DNA of 46,517 nucleotides from JAZNQN01 sp045590195 (GTDB lineage Bacteria; Bacillota; Clostridia; UMGS1883; UMGS1540): positions 1 to 46,517 of the forward strand of contig JAZNQN010000043.1 of NCBI GenBank assembly GCA_045590195.1. Reading direction: 5' to 3'. The notes beneath the pieces were generated by a model. The model ran no database searches and had not been told where the DNA came from. It worked only from the letters and a program-made list of their open reading frames with translations. The position numbers and the translations under genes are program-made. The number at the start of each line of letters is the position of its first letter. Within the stretch, counting starts at the first letter, position 1. Below, one piece after another: positions 15,570-24,931 of the stretch.

Positions 15570-17906
15570 ATGCGACATTTAATTGGTAAAAAACTTTTAT
15601 TCATCGATGGTGCTATGGGCACAATGCTTGGAAAATGTGATACTTTGCCCGAAATACTTAACATAACTGACAGTGAAAGAATTAAAAAAATACACACTGC
15701 TTACCTCGAGGCTGGTGCAGATATTATAACTACCAATACTTTTGGTGCAAATTGTTTAAAAATGAAAGACTGCGGATATAGTGTTAAAGACGTTATAACC
15801 TCTGCCGTAAAAAATGCACGCGAATGTGCCGATAAATTTGGCAAATACGTAACATTTGATATTGGCCCTTGCGGAAAGCTTTTATCGCCAATGGGTGATT
15901 TAAGTTTTGATAATGCATACTCTGCTTTTGCTGAAATGGTTTCATACAGCTATGGTTGCGATATGATTTCTATTGAAACTATGACAGACACTTATGAACT
16001 TAAGGCTGCTGTTCTTGCTGTAAAAGAAAATAGTTCTCTTCCTGTAATTGCACAAGTAAGCTGTGATAAATCAGGAAAGCTTTTATGTGGTGCTGATTTA
16101 CTAAGTGTTATTGCTATGCTTGAAGGTTTAGGGGTTAATGCAATAGGCCTTAACTGCGGATTTGGCCCAGAAGAATTCAAGCCTCTTTTCGAAACTCTTC
16201 AAAAGTATTCTTCGCTTCCAATTGCTTTACTTCCAAATGCAGGTCTGCCAAAAATTGTAAACGGTGAAACTGTATTTGATTTTACACCAGAGCAGTTTTC
16301 TTTAGTCATGTCAGAATTTGCCAGAGGCGGTGCACATTTGCTTGGCGGCTGCTGCGGTACAACTCCTAAGCATATAAAAGCCATGTGTGAGGCTTGTAAA
16401 AATATTTCCCCTTCTCCCGTAACCGAGAAAAACTATACCGTTATTTCTTCTTACGGACAGGCGGTTTTAGTAGATAATGCGCCCCTAATCATTGGCGAGC
16501 GCATAAACCCAACCGGAAAGAAAAAACTGAAAGAAGCTTTGATAAACAATGATATTAATTACGTTTTAAAAGAAGGCATTTCGCAAAGCGATGCCGGTGC
16601 AAAGATACTTGATGTAAATGTTGGTATGCCAGAAATTGATGAAGTTTCAATGCTTTCTGAAGCCGTTTTTAAACTTCAGGAGGTTTTGAGTACTCCTCTT
16701 CAGATTGATACATCAAATACAAAAGCCCTTGAAAAGGCTATGCGTATTTATAATGGCAAACCTATGATAAATTCAGTAAACGGAAAGCAGTCATCAATGG
16801 ATGAGGTTTTCCCTCTCGTAAAAAAATACGGCGGTGTTTTGGTAGCGCTTACTCTTGATGAACGTGGCGTTGCGGAAAAATGTGAAGATAAAATTGAAAT
16901 AGCCAGAAAGATTATTACAGAAGCTGCTAAATACGGAATTTCAAAAAAAGATATTGTTATCGATCCCCTTGCTCTTACTGTAAGCTCTGACCCAAATTCT
17001 GCGATTGAAACTCTGAAAGCCGTAAAAATTTTAACTGAAGAAATCGGTATAAATACAATTCTTGGCGTTTCAAATATTTCTTTTGGCTTACCTGAGCGAA
17101 TAAATGTAAATACTGCCTTTTTAACAATGGCGCTTCAAAACGGGCTTAAATTTGCAATTATAAACCCTTTGTCTTCTCCTATGACAAATGCATTTGCGGC
17201 ATATAATGTGCTTTACGCAAACGATAAAAACTGTGCAGAATATATTGCAAAGTTTCAAAATACTCCAAAAAATACCGATGTTAAAACCGAAACAGTATTT
17301 GACCTTAAAACTTTAATTGCACTTGGTTTTAAAGACGAAACTTATGCTTCCTGCAAAAAACTGCTTGAAAGCGAAAATTCTCTTGATATAATAAATAGCT
17401 TCATAATTCCTGCGCTTGACGATGTTGGCAGAGACTATGAAAGCGGAAAAATTTATTTGCCAAATCTCCTCTCTTCTGCCGAGGCGGCACAAAATGCTTT
17501 TGCTGCCATTAAAGAAGTAAGTAAATCGGGCGAAAAAAGCGGAAACAAAATACTTCTTGCCACAGTTTACGGCGATATTCACGATATTGGTAAAAATATT
17601 GTAAAACTGCTGCTCGAAAACTATGGCTTTGATGTTTACGATTTGGGAAAAGATGTTCCGGCACAAAAAATAGTAGAAGTTGCCCTTAAAGAGGATATTA
17701 AACTTATCGGCCTTTCGGCACTTATGACAACAACCGTTTCTTCAATGGAAGAAACTATTACTAAAATAAGAAACTCCGGCCACCAATGCAAAATAATGGT
17801 TGGCGGCGCAGTTTTAACGGAAAGCTATTCAAAAGAAATTGGCGCAGATTACTACGGAAGCGATGCATTATCCGCCGTAAACTACGCCAAGGCAGTATTC
17901 AATTAA
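15570..17906 (+). CDS. metH: B12-dependent methionine synthase lacking the activation domain
   Basis: A 778-residue enzyme transferring methyl from methyl-THF through cobalamin to homocysteine. The order is: homocysteine domain (about 1-285) with zinc ligands Cys196, Cys261 and Cys262; pterin-binding domain (about 305-560); helical cap (about 575-650); and B12 Rossmann domain (about 657-778) with the base-off ligand motif DIHDIG (Asp669, His671, Gly674). The reading frame begins seven codons earlier at a TTG, but AAGGAG supports this ATG. The missing activation domain is supplied by the preceding gene. A strong terminator follows. Confidence 0.95.
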   Translation: MRHLIGKKLLFIDGAMGTMLGKCDTLPEILNITDSERIKKIHTAYLEAGADIITTNTFGANCLKMKDCGYSVKDVITSAVKNARECADKFGKYVTFDIGPCGKLLSPMGDLSFDNAYSAFAEMVSYSYGCDMISIETMTDTYELKAAVLAVKENSSLPVIAQVSCDKSGKLLCGADLLSVIAMLEGLGVNAIGLNCGFGPEEFKPLFETLQKYSSLPIALLPNAGLPKIVNGETVFDFTPEQFSLVMSEFARGGAHLLGGCCGTTPKHIKAMCEACKNISPSPVTEKNYTVISSYGQAVLVDNAPLIIGERINPTGKKKLKEALINNDINYVLKEGISQSDAGAKILDVNVGMPEIDEVSMLSEAVFKLQEVLSTPLQIDTSNTKALEKAMRIYNGKPMINSVNGKQSSMDEVFPLVKKYGGVLVALTLDERGVAEKCEDKIEIARKIITEAAKYGISKKDIVIDPLALTVSSDPNSAIETLKAVKILTEEIGINTILGVSNISFGLPERINVNTAFLTMALQNGLKFAIINPLSSPMTNAFAAYNVLYANDKNCAEYIAKFQNTPKNTDVKTETVFDLKTLIALGFKDETYASCKKLLESENSLDIINSFIIPALDDVGRDYESGKIYLPNLLSSAEAAQNAFAAIKEVSKSGEKSGNKILLATVYGDIHDIGKNIVKLLLENYGFDVYDLGKDVPAQKIVEVALKEDIKLIGLSALMTTTVSSMEETITKIRNSGHQCKIMVGGAVLTESYSKEIGADYYGSDALSAVNYAKAVFN

Positions 17907-17907
17907 T

Positions 17908-17941
17908 AAAAACCCGTTTGCCGGAAGCAAACGGGTTTTTT
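17908..17941. terminator. bidirectional terminator after metH
   Basis: The stem AAAAACCCGTTTGC/GCAAACGGGTTTTT encloses a five-base loop. T-runs on each strand serve metH and the converging minus-strand glycosidase-like gene. Confidence 0.92.
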
Positions 17942-17942
17942 A

Positions 17943-19319
17943 TTATTCAACTGTTACATTTGCACATTTTGAAAGTTTAGTGTTTTCGTCATTTGTTGTA
18001 ACATTTTTTGCAGTTATATTTACAGGTGAGTTACCGCCGAATACATACGAAAGATTTTTGCCCGAAGCAACATTTTCAAATAAAATGTTTTCTGCCGATT
18101 TGCAGTTATTAAAATCAACAGCCGAAAGCTCATCAACAAATACCTTATGGAATTTTGCAATATAGCCTTTATCGCTGTCAGGTGCGCACGATGTGCAGTT
18201 ATAGCCAAAATCTCTTACAGTAATGTTTTTAAGCTCGCAGCCGTTAAAGTACATACCAATTCCACCATCGCCGTAAAGCTTAAAGTTTTCAAATGTGGCA
18301 TCGCAAAGAGTGTTTGCTATGTATGCACCAAATTTCGCCCTTGTTGAAACATTTCTTATAACAATATCGCGTGTTTCGCCTAATGTGTTAAGGCGCTGGC
18401 GGTAGTCGCTTAAATCGCCTATTCTTATTGCGGCAAGTGCACGAAGCGGGTCGTTTTCTTCAGAAAGGTCCATAACACCGTCGATAAGAATGTTATAGAG
18501 ATTTACTCCACCTTGATTTAGCATTCGTATAGTGTCACATCTGCTTGTAAGCTTTGAACGGATATCACGAATAATAATGTGGTGAATATCGGGGCAAAGG
18601 TCGGGAGATGGACGGGTTTTTATATCAAGACCTGTAAGGGCAACAGTATCATCACCTGTAAAGCCTGTAATATTTTCAACGAGGAAGTTATTGCAACCGG
18701 TACGAACATCAATACCATCCTGATTAGGAATATCGCCCATAGCTTCGAAATAAATATCGCGCACTGTACCAAACGAGCAGTAATAAAAAGCCATTCCCCA
18801 GTATCTGTCGTTTATAAAGCGAAGTCCGCTTACAGATACTCTTTCAACATTTATAAACAAAATACCAATGTTTACAACCATTGAGTTATAACCCTTTATT
18901 TCACGGTGTTCAACAAACTGGCCTTCACTGTTATATACATTAAAGTCGCCCTCGCAAACATCAAGGGGTTTACCGCCATCAAGGGTTGCATTGCCGCGCC
19001 CTTCGATAGTAATATCAAACTGACGGTCTTTTTTATAATATGTTTCACCTCTGTGGCCCTCGCCTGCAGCGGTGTTCTGGAAAAAGTGAATAAACTCGTC
19101 ATCGCAAAGGCGGAGATAGCAGTTGTCAAGCACTACATAGCTGCCCGTGTGAAGAAAAATTGTTTTATCAAGATTCCAGATATACTCACCCGTTCTTTCG
19201 TTGTAGCGAGGAATTTCTACTTTTGCGCCGTGTTTTGCCGCCTCGTCAACAGCCGCCTGAATCATAGCGCTGTCGCTTTCCAGATGTTTGTAATCGTTTG
19301 GAGAAAATGTTCCTTTCAT
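17943..19319 (-). CDS. Right-handed beta-helix protein, GH28-like (polygalacturonase fold)
   Basis: A 458-residue protein with an N-terminal pectate-lyase-like start (AIDAAVDEA-like helix, then the helix core) and many beta-helix rungs. The region NQDGID (199-204) followed by GDD (222-224) matches the catalytic aspartate layout of GH28 polygalacturonases. The GHG histidine motif and the usual RIK are not visible, so substrate and even chemistry are uncertain. There is no signal peptide, so it acts in the cytoplasm. It follows the unrecognised TIM-barrel gene after 29 bases in one operon. GAGGTG fixes the ATG; an in-frame GTG overlaps that site. Confidence 0.72.
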   Translation of the reverse strand: MKGTFSPNDYKHLESDSAMIQAAVDEAAKHGAKVEIPRYNERTGEYIWNLDKTIFLHTGSYVVLDNCYLRLCDDEFIHFFQNTAAGEGHRGETYYKKDRQFDITIEGRGNATLDGGKPLDVCEGDFNVYNSEGQFVEHREIKGYNSMVVNIGILFINVERVSVSGLRFINDRYWGMAFYYCSFGTVRDIYFEAMGDIPNQDGIDVRTGCNNFLVENITGFTGDDTVALTGLDIKTRPSPDLCPDIHHIIIRDIRSKLTSRCDTIRMLNQGGVNLYNILIDGVMDLSEENDPLRALAAIRIGDLSDYRQRLNTLGETRDIVIRNVSTRAKFGAYIANTLCDATFENFKLYGDGGIGMYFNGCELKNITVRDFGYNCTSCAPDSDKGYIAKFHKVFVDELSAVDFNNCKSAENILFENVASGKNLSYVFGGNSPVNITAKNVTTNDENTKLSKCANVTVE

Positions 19320-19348
19320 TTTGTTCACCTCGTAATTTTTATATGTAT

Positions 19349-21961
19349 TTAAATAATACCATCTTCAATAGTTGCAGTAAATCTGCACCTTGCCATATCT
19401 TCTGCGCCGGAAATTGAAATTTTATTCTCGCCTTTATTTAAAACCAAATCACCGGAAAATTCAGGCTTACTTTTTATATTCCCAAGGCTGTCGCAAACAA
19501 CACATTCATTTCCGTTAAAGGAAAGAATATCGCCGTAAGATAAAGTGGCAAAAACTTTTAATTTGCTGCTTCCTGCAGTAAATTCGGGGTTTTTCCATTC
19601 ATATTCTTTTGTGGGCAAAAGCTTTAAATCGCGCAAATAGATTTTACAGTTTCCGCAAGTTTCAATATCAACACCGTCAATTGCGGAATAATTTAAGTTA
19701 ACACGATAGTGATGATAAAACTCCTGCAGTTTATTATATGTTCCGTATATGAGTTCTTTTCTCGGCCACAAATGGAGAGGCAGAGTTTCGTTTTCGTGTT
19801 CGTGAAAAGCAAAATACTTCCAGCCGCTGAAATTAACTTTTATAAAGTGCTGGCTGCTCCTTTGCCCGTTTTGTGCAAAGTTTCGCATTGCTATGCATAG
19901 CCTTGCTCCCGAATTATCACCATAACACCAAACCCCAAGTCCTGTGTTACCATTGGAATTTACCGGGGTTTCAAACCTTATCTTTTGGTTTTCTGTGGGT
20001 TTTGTACTGTCAATTTCCAAAAGGGTAACTGCATCTTTATGCTCGTAATCTTCCGCCGAGCAGAGCGGTTCAAATTTAAATTTTGCATTTTGTTTTTCAA
20101 AGGGATTAAAAATAGTTTCCTTATCGTTTCCGTGCTCAAAAGTTACTATTTCGTGTTTTGTTTTTATAAGCTTTCCATTCTTTAAGGTGGCGCCGTTTTC
20201 CTCTTTTTTAATAAAGCTTTTAACGCTTTCCGAAGGCTTTGTACTTTTTCTTAAATCAGCATACTTTTTCAAAATTTCTGCATACATATCGCCTCTTGGC
20301 GTATTTTTATATTTATGAAAGGATTCCAAAAACGCAAGTGATGCGCCGGCGGAATATGCTTTAGCGCAAAAATATTCTAAATCTTCGGCAGAAAGGGGCT
20401 CGTTTTGCCACTTATATTCTCCCGTTTCGTAGTCGGGAAACAAATCTATCCATCCCATTTCGGGAGTTATACACATTTTTTCGGCCGTATCGGCATTATA
20501 TTTCATATGTGCATCGGCAAAGCGCCTGTGGCCATTAAGTGAAACATCGATAGCTCCATAGCGCGACCTTACAAACCAGCTTCCCGTATAAGAAGGGTTA
20601 TAACAGCAATCGAAAATAATGTCCCCTTCAATATATTTGAACATTTCGTTTATAAAATCAACTGCGTGATACCAAACATAATCTTCCCCATCAAGCACAA
20701 ATGCGCCATCAAGTGCATCAAGATAAAAGAAATCGGCTCCGCACTCATTATAAAATTTTGCCGTATTTCGCGCAATTTCGTAAAAAAGCTCACTTCCTGC
20801 CTTTGCAAGAGGGATTAAGAAATATTCTTTTAGTTGTTTTATATCGGTATTTGCAAAATGGTTAGCGGGAGTTGTTCCCAAAGCTCCGCGCTCTGAAATT
20901 TCAAACCTTCCGTTATCTGCTTTTGTAAATTTTACAAGTTCATCATCTATCCATAAATATGGCGAATTTACAAATATAAATCCCTCATCGGGGGTAACTC
21001 CATCTGTACTTTCTTTAACAAAAATATATTTATCATCCGCTGAAATGTTTTCTTTTAAGGTAAAAGTTTTAAGAATATCAAGGTCTTTATGCGGCACAGG
21101 GGTTACATAACTTGAATTCCATACAAGAAAGAAAGAATATGTTTGCAAACCAACCTTTATGCCCTCGCTATGAAATTTATCTATAATTTTTTTAAAGTCG
21201 GACATTGTGCCGGGGAATTTACTTTTTTCAAATTTAAAGTCGCCCTGAGTATAATGGCCGTAATGGTGTAAAATTATCTGATTTATACTGAATTTTTTCA
21301 AAGAATCTATAACATCGTCAATATTTTTATCTGTTACTGTTTCAAAAAATATTGTATATGTATCTGCTGCATCAGGAAGTGCATTCTGGGCATAGGGCCC
21401 TCCCATTTTCGATATTGGAAGCTCACCTTTAGGAACATCTGATAAAACCTTTTTCTGAATTTCTAAAAGCTTATCTTTAGGCGCACCAATTATTGCGGCT
21501 TTTGAGGGCAAATTACTTCTGTTTGTTTTAAAAAGCCCTATATGAGGATATGCGCTTGCCACAAGTTCTTTGTTAAAGCCCGGGTGTTCTTTCATATGAG
21601 TTGCCAAAGTCATCCCAATAAGGCAACCGCAAAATTTATCTTCGTTGCAATTGAGATGAATGTTAACATAGGAAACAGAAATAAAATCGGTACGGGAAAT
21701 ACTCTTAACAGTAAAGGTTATATATTCACTTTTACACTCAGTTTCAAATTCTGCCACAGTATCATCCGCAAAAGTAACGGTAAGTATATTTTCTTTAAAA
21801 GAAGCGGCTTTACTGTTTATAACTTTATGGTCTTTATTTGTAATAAAGGCGCAAGGGGTTTTAATTATTTTATTTGCCAAATCACCCTGAAAATAAAAAC
21901 CGATATTCTCACCTTCGGGTGAAATATTATATTGAAAAAACTTCGTTTTAAATGTAATCAT
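19349..21961 (-). CDS. Unrecognised large protein, putative TIM-barrel glycoside hydrolase
   Basis: An 870-residue protein whose exact family I do not recognise. The first 205 residues look like beta-sandwich, the middle (about 206-600) alternates helix and strand like a (beta/alpha)8 barrel, and the last 170 return to beta-rich sequence. Candidate acidic catalytic residues are Asp415 or Asp418 in FFYLDALDG and Glu501 in ITPEMGW, both at strand ends. It has no signal peptide. Partnership with a GH28-like protein suggests plant polysaccharide, perhaps pectin side chains, as substrate. It has its own promoter with direct repeats upstream. Confidence 0.6.
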   Translation of the reverse strand: MITFKTKFFQYNISPEGENIGFYFQGDLANKIIKTPCAFITNKDHKVINSKAASFKENILTVTFADDTVAEFETECKSEYITFTVKSISRTDFISVSYVNIHLNCNEDKFCGCLIGMTLATHMKEHPGFNKELVASAYPHIGLFKTNRSNLPSKAAIIGAPKDKLLEIQKKVLSDVPKGELPISKMGGPYAQNALPDAADTYTIFFETVTDKNIDDVIDSLKKFSINQIILHHYGHYTQGDFKFEKSKFPGTMSDFKKIIDKFHSEGIKVGLQTYSFFLVWNSSYVTPVPHKDLDILKTFTLKENISADDKYIFVKESTDGVTPDEGFIFVNSPYLWIDDELVKFTKADNGRFEISERGALGTTPANHFANTDIKQLKEYFLIPLAKAGSELFYEIARNTAKFYNECGADFFYLDALDGAFVLDGEDYVWYHAVDFINEMFKYIEGDIIFDCCYNPSYTGSWFVRSRYGAIDVSLNGHRRFADAHMKYNADTAEKMCITPEMGWIDLFPDYETGEYKWQNEPLSAEDLEYFCAKAYSAGASLAFLESFHKYKNTPRGDMYAEILKKYADLRKSTKPSESVKSFIKKEENGATLKNGKLIKTKHEIVTFEHGNDKETIFNPFEKQNAKFKFEPLCSAEDYEHKDAVTLLEIDSTKPTENQKIRFETPVNSNGNTGLGVWCYGDNSGARLCIAMRNFAQNGQRSSQHFIKVNFSGWKYFAFHEHENETLPLHLWPRKELIYGTYNKLQEFYHHYRVNLNYSAIDGVDIETCGNCKIYLRDLKLLPTKEYEWKNPEFTAGSSKLKVFATLSYGDILSFNGNECVVCDSLGNIKSKPEFSGDLVLNKGENKISISGAEDMARCRFTATIEDGII

Positions 21962-21988
21962 AAGCAGTTTTCCCTTAATTTTTTTAAG

Positions 21989-22017
21989 AATTTACCACAC
22001 ATATAAACCTTTGTCAA
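21989..22017 (-). promoter_or_regulatory. sigma-A promoter of the 21961-17943 glycosidase operon
   Basis: On the minus strand, a perfect TTGACA (22012-22017), a 17-base spacer and TAAATT (21989-21994) lie 27 bases before the start codon. The -10 box is imperfect, which leaves room for control by an activator. Confidence 0.7.
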
Positions 22018-22040
22018 GTAACATTATTTAAAAACTTACA

Positions 22041-22071
22041 ATAGTGCAAATTTTAAACAATATAGTGCAAA
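22041..22071 (-). repeat. TTTGCACTAT direct repeats, 21 bp apart, possible activator site
   Basis: On the minus strand, TTTGCACTAT occurs at 22062-22071 and again at 22041-22050, exactly 21 bp apart and so on the same helix face. The promoter-proximal copy ends 23 bases before the -35 box. Two direct half-sites at this spacing are typical of AraC-type activators. No such regulator gene is in the window. Confidence 0.5.
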
Positions 22072-22099
22072 CCCTGTCATTCAACAAGGTATGACAGGG
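22072..22099 (-). terminator. hairpin across the radA stop codon, possible terminator
   Basis: The arms CCCTGTCAT and ATGACAGGG (9 bp, 10-base loop) span the last radA codons and the stop. Only a short T-run follows on the minus strand, so termination may be incomplete. Confidence 0.5.
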
Positions 22100-23435
22100 C
22101 TTCTCTGACAGTTTTAACAGTATGAATTTTGGCATTACAATTCGAGATGGATTTTGCGTTTTCCCTGGGCAGAATTATTTCGTCGAAGCCCATTTTTACG
22201 CTTTCAGAAACTCTTTTCTGAATATTTGAAACACTTCTTACTTCGCCCGTTAAGCCAACCTCGCCTATAAACACCATATTTTTAGGTATTTCAATGCCTT
22301 TATAAGCAGAAACAATGGCCGCAGCAACCGACAAGTCGATAGCGGGCTCAAGTATTTTAAGGCCGCCAATAATGTTAATATAAATATCCTGTGCAGCAAG
22401 CTTAAATCCAACGCGCTTTTCCAAAACCGCAACAAGCATATTAAGTCTGTTCATATCATAGCCGGTTGTCATGCGGCGCGGAATACCAAAAGCAGTTGCA
22501 CCGGCAAGTGCCTGAATTTCGGCCAGAATCGGCCTTGAGCCTTCAACGGCACAGGCAACAGCCGAGCCAGGAGAGGCATCAGGGCGTTCAGAAAGAAGTG
22601 TTGCAGAAGGGTTAGTAACCTCACAAAGGCCCTTATCTCCCATTTCAAAAACCCCAATTTCATTTGTTGAGCCGAAACGGTTTTTAACTGCACGAAGAAT
22701 TCTGTAGCACTGCTGACGCTCGCCCTCAAAATACAAAACGCAGTCAACCATATGTTCAAGCACTCTGGGCCCTGCAATAGAGCCATCTTTCGTAACGTGG
22801 CCAACTAGAAATACTGCGGTATCGCCGCCTTTTGCAAAGCGCATAAGGCGCATAGTTATTTCTCTTACCTGAGAAACACTTCCTGCCGCACTTTGAATGT
22901 CGGCAGTATACATAGTTTGAACAGAGTCGATAATAACTGCCGCAGGGCAAAGCTTTTCCGCTTGTAAAATAGCGCTGTCGATATTGGTTTCGCCAAGAAT
23001 ATAAAGGTTATCTGACGAAACGCCAAGCCTATCGGCACGAAGTTTTAATTGACGGGGAGATTCCTCGCCTGAAACATAAAGCACATTTCCCTTCTGGCAA
23101 AGCGACTGACAAATCTGGAGTAAAAGAGTAGACTTACCGATACCAGGCTCGCCACCTACCAAAGTTAAGGAAGCAGGAACAACTCCCCCGCCCATAACAA
23201 GGTCAAGCTCGGAAATGCCTGTTTTAGTTCTTATTTCATCTTTTGCATCTATTTCGCCTATAACGCTTGGCTGATTATCTGAAAGAATTTGCACTTCTTT
23301 TGATTTTCCCGCAGGTTTCGGCGCAACTACCTCTTCTAGAAAAGTATTCCAGCTATCGCAACCGGGGCATTTACCAAGCCATTTACCTGTTTCATATCCA
23401 CATTCGCTGCAAACAAATATTGATTTTGTTTTCAT
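22077..23435 (-). CDS. radA: DNA repair protein RadA
   Basis: A 452-residue RecA-related ATPase that helps process recombination intermediates. It has an N-terminal zinc finger (Cys9, Cys12, Cys23, Cys26), Walker A GEPGIGKST (95-103), the RadA-specific KNRFG (251-255) and a C-terminal Lon-protease-like domain that lacks protease function in this family. All motifs are intact. It is the last gene of the run that begins at 31378, 16 bases after the nucleoside kinase gene. Confidence 0.96.
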   Translation of the reverse strand: MKTKSIFVCSECGYETGKWLGKCPGCDSWNTFLEEVVAPKPAGKSKEVQILSDNQPSVIGEIDAKDEIRTKTGISELDLVMGGGVVPASLTLVGGEPGIGKSTLLLQICQSLCQKGNVLYVSGEESPRQLKLRADRLGVSSDNLYILGETNIDSAILQAEKLCPAAVIIDSVQTMYTADIQSAAGSVSQVREITMRLMRFAKGGDTAVFLVGHVTKDGSIAGPRVLEHMVDCVLYFEGERQQCYRILRAVKNRFGSTNEIGVFEMGDKGLCEVTNPSATLLSERPDASPGSAVACAVEGSRPILAEIQALAGATAFGIPRRMTTGYDMNRLNMLVAVLEKRVGFKLAAQDIYINIIGGLKILEPAIDLSVAAAIVSAYKGIEIPKNMVFIGEVGLTGEVRSVSNIQKRVSESVKMGFDEIILPRENAKSISNCNAKIHTVKTVREALSYLVE

Positions 23436-23451
23436 AAGTGTTTTTTCCTTT

Positions 23452-24927
23452 CTAGTAGCTTATAGAGCTTCCGCCTATAAATTCACGCACGATTGACATT
23501 GGCGGAATGTATTTATCATCAACAGGCTGAAAATACGAGAGCAAATGAAGGAGCCTTTCAATCCATTCATTGCCGCCAAGCTCTTTATCTGCCTCTATTA
23601 AAAGAGGCTCTGCAATTTTGCGGTAAACTGAAAACTCATATACATTTGATGAGTTAAAAATAACATCAATATTATTTTCATAAGGAAAAATATTTTTAAC
23701 CTCTCCCCTTGTAACGTTTCGCCACATCTGAAGTGTTCTGGCGGCTTTACAGCTACGAAAATTATTATCTCTGATAATTCTGCGCAGAAGCCTTGTGTCG
23801 GTTGGAGAAATCGGGTTTCCGCTATCAAAACAAAGCGATGTAAGCGCGCTGCAGTAAACCTTATAAAGATATTTCTTATCAACGCCCTCTACAAGTTTTT
23901 CGTTCAGCGCATGAATTCCTTCAACTATCACAACACTTTCGCCTTCAAGGCGCATTTTTCGTGTATCAAGTGTACGAAGGCCGGTTGTAAAATTAAAAGC
24001 AGGCACACTTATTTCTTCGCCTTTTACAAGGGCATTTATATCACTAACAAACCTTTCAACATCTATAGAATCTATATCTTCGAAGTTTGGCTTTCCATCT
24101 TCATCAAGGGGCGAAAGATGGGCATCGATAAAATAGTCGTCGAGAGATATAATCTGCGGGTAAATACCGTTAACCCTTAAATTAAGCATTAAGCGGTTTG
24201 CAAAGGTTGTTTTACCAGATGACGAAGGGCCCGAAACTAAAATAACCTTTTTATCAGGATCACTTTTAATTTCATCGGCAATTTTTGAAATATTTTTCTC
24301 GTGCATAATTTCGGCAATATTTATAATTTCTTTAACTTTGCCATTTACAATTTGTTCGTTAAGTTCGTAAACATTAGAAATGCCTACTACCTCATTCCAG
24401 TCGCGGTATTCTTCAATTGTTTTAATAATTTTCTGCCCCATAATATTTGGCGGAAAGTTGCCGTTATAATTAGGATGTGGATAACGAAGCAAAATTCCTT
24501 TTTCAAACGGCATTAAATCATACTCTGAAACAATTCCTGCATTTTCATATATTTTTCCATAAACAGCGGTTGCAAAGTTTTCATCGGAGTAAATTTTAAT
24601 TTCTTCACGGGGAGTATACAAAACCTTTTCGGCATGGGTATTGCATTTTGATTTTTCGAGCAGTTTTGCCCCTTCCCCGATAGGATAACTTTTAGCCACA
24701 AGCGAAACATTATCGGCAATATATTTATTCATAAGTGATTTAAAAGAAGTTATATCCCCATCACTTACTTTTGTATTTTCAAATTCGATATAAGTTGAGC
24801 GGTTTACCGACTGATGTACGTTATAAATAGCCTCAGGCTTTATTTTGGCAATTGCCTTCATAAGTACCAGCAGGCAGGTGTTTCTGTATGTTCTGTAGCC
24901 TTCTTCAGTTAAATAAGCGCGTGTCAT
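23452..24927 (-). CDS. Uridine kinase-like nucleoside kinase with threonyl-tRNA-synthetase-like N-terminal domain
   Basis: A 491-residue protein. The N-terminal part (to about 200) resembles the second additional domain of threonyl-tRNA synthetase, and the C-terminal part is a P-loop kinase of the uridine kinase/phosphoribulokinase group with GPSSSGKTT (233-241) and LDDYF. Related clostridial proteins often begin with a TGS domain, which is absent here. The natural substrate is not established. The frame opens five codons earlier, overlapping the hemZ end, but that ATG lacks a ribosome site; GGAG in the last hemZ codons serves the start chosen. Confidence 0.8.
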   Translation of the reverse strand: MTRAYLTEEGYRTYRNTCLLVLMKAIAKIKPEAIYNVHQSVNRSTYIEFENTKVSDGDITSFKSLMNKYIADNVSLVAKSYPIGEGAKLLEKSKCNTHAEKVLYTPREEIKIYSDENFATAVYGKIYENAGIVSEYDLMPFEKGILLRYPHPNYNGNFPPNIMGQKIIKTIEEYRDWNEVVGISNVYELNEQIVNGKVKEIINIAEIMHEKNISKIADEIKSDPDKKVILVSGPSSSGKTTFANRLMLNLRVNGIYPQIISLDDYFIDAHLSPLDEDGKPNFEDIDSIDVERFVSDINALVKGEEISVPAFNFTTGLRTLDTRKMRLEGESVVIVEGIHALNEKLVEGVDKKYLYKVYCSALTSLCFDSGNPISPTDTRLLRRIIRDNNFRSCKAARTLQMWRNVTRGEVKNIFPYENNIDVIFNSSNVYEFSVYRKIAEPLLIEADKELGGNEWIERLLHLLSYFQPVDDKYIPPMSIVREFIGGSSISY

Positions 24928-24931
24928 ACAA

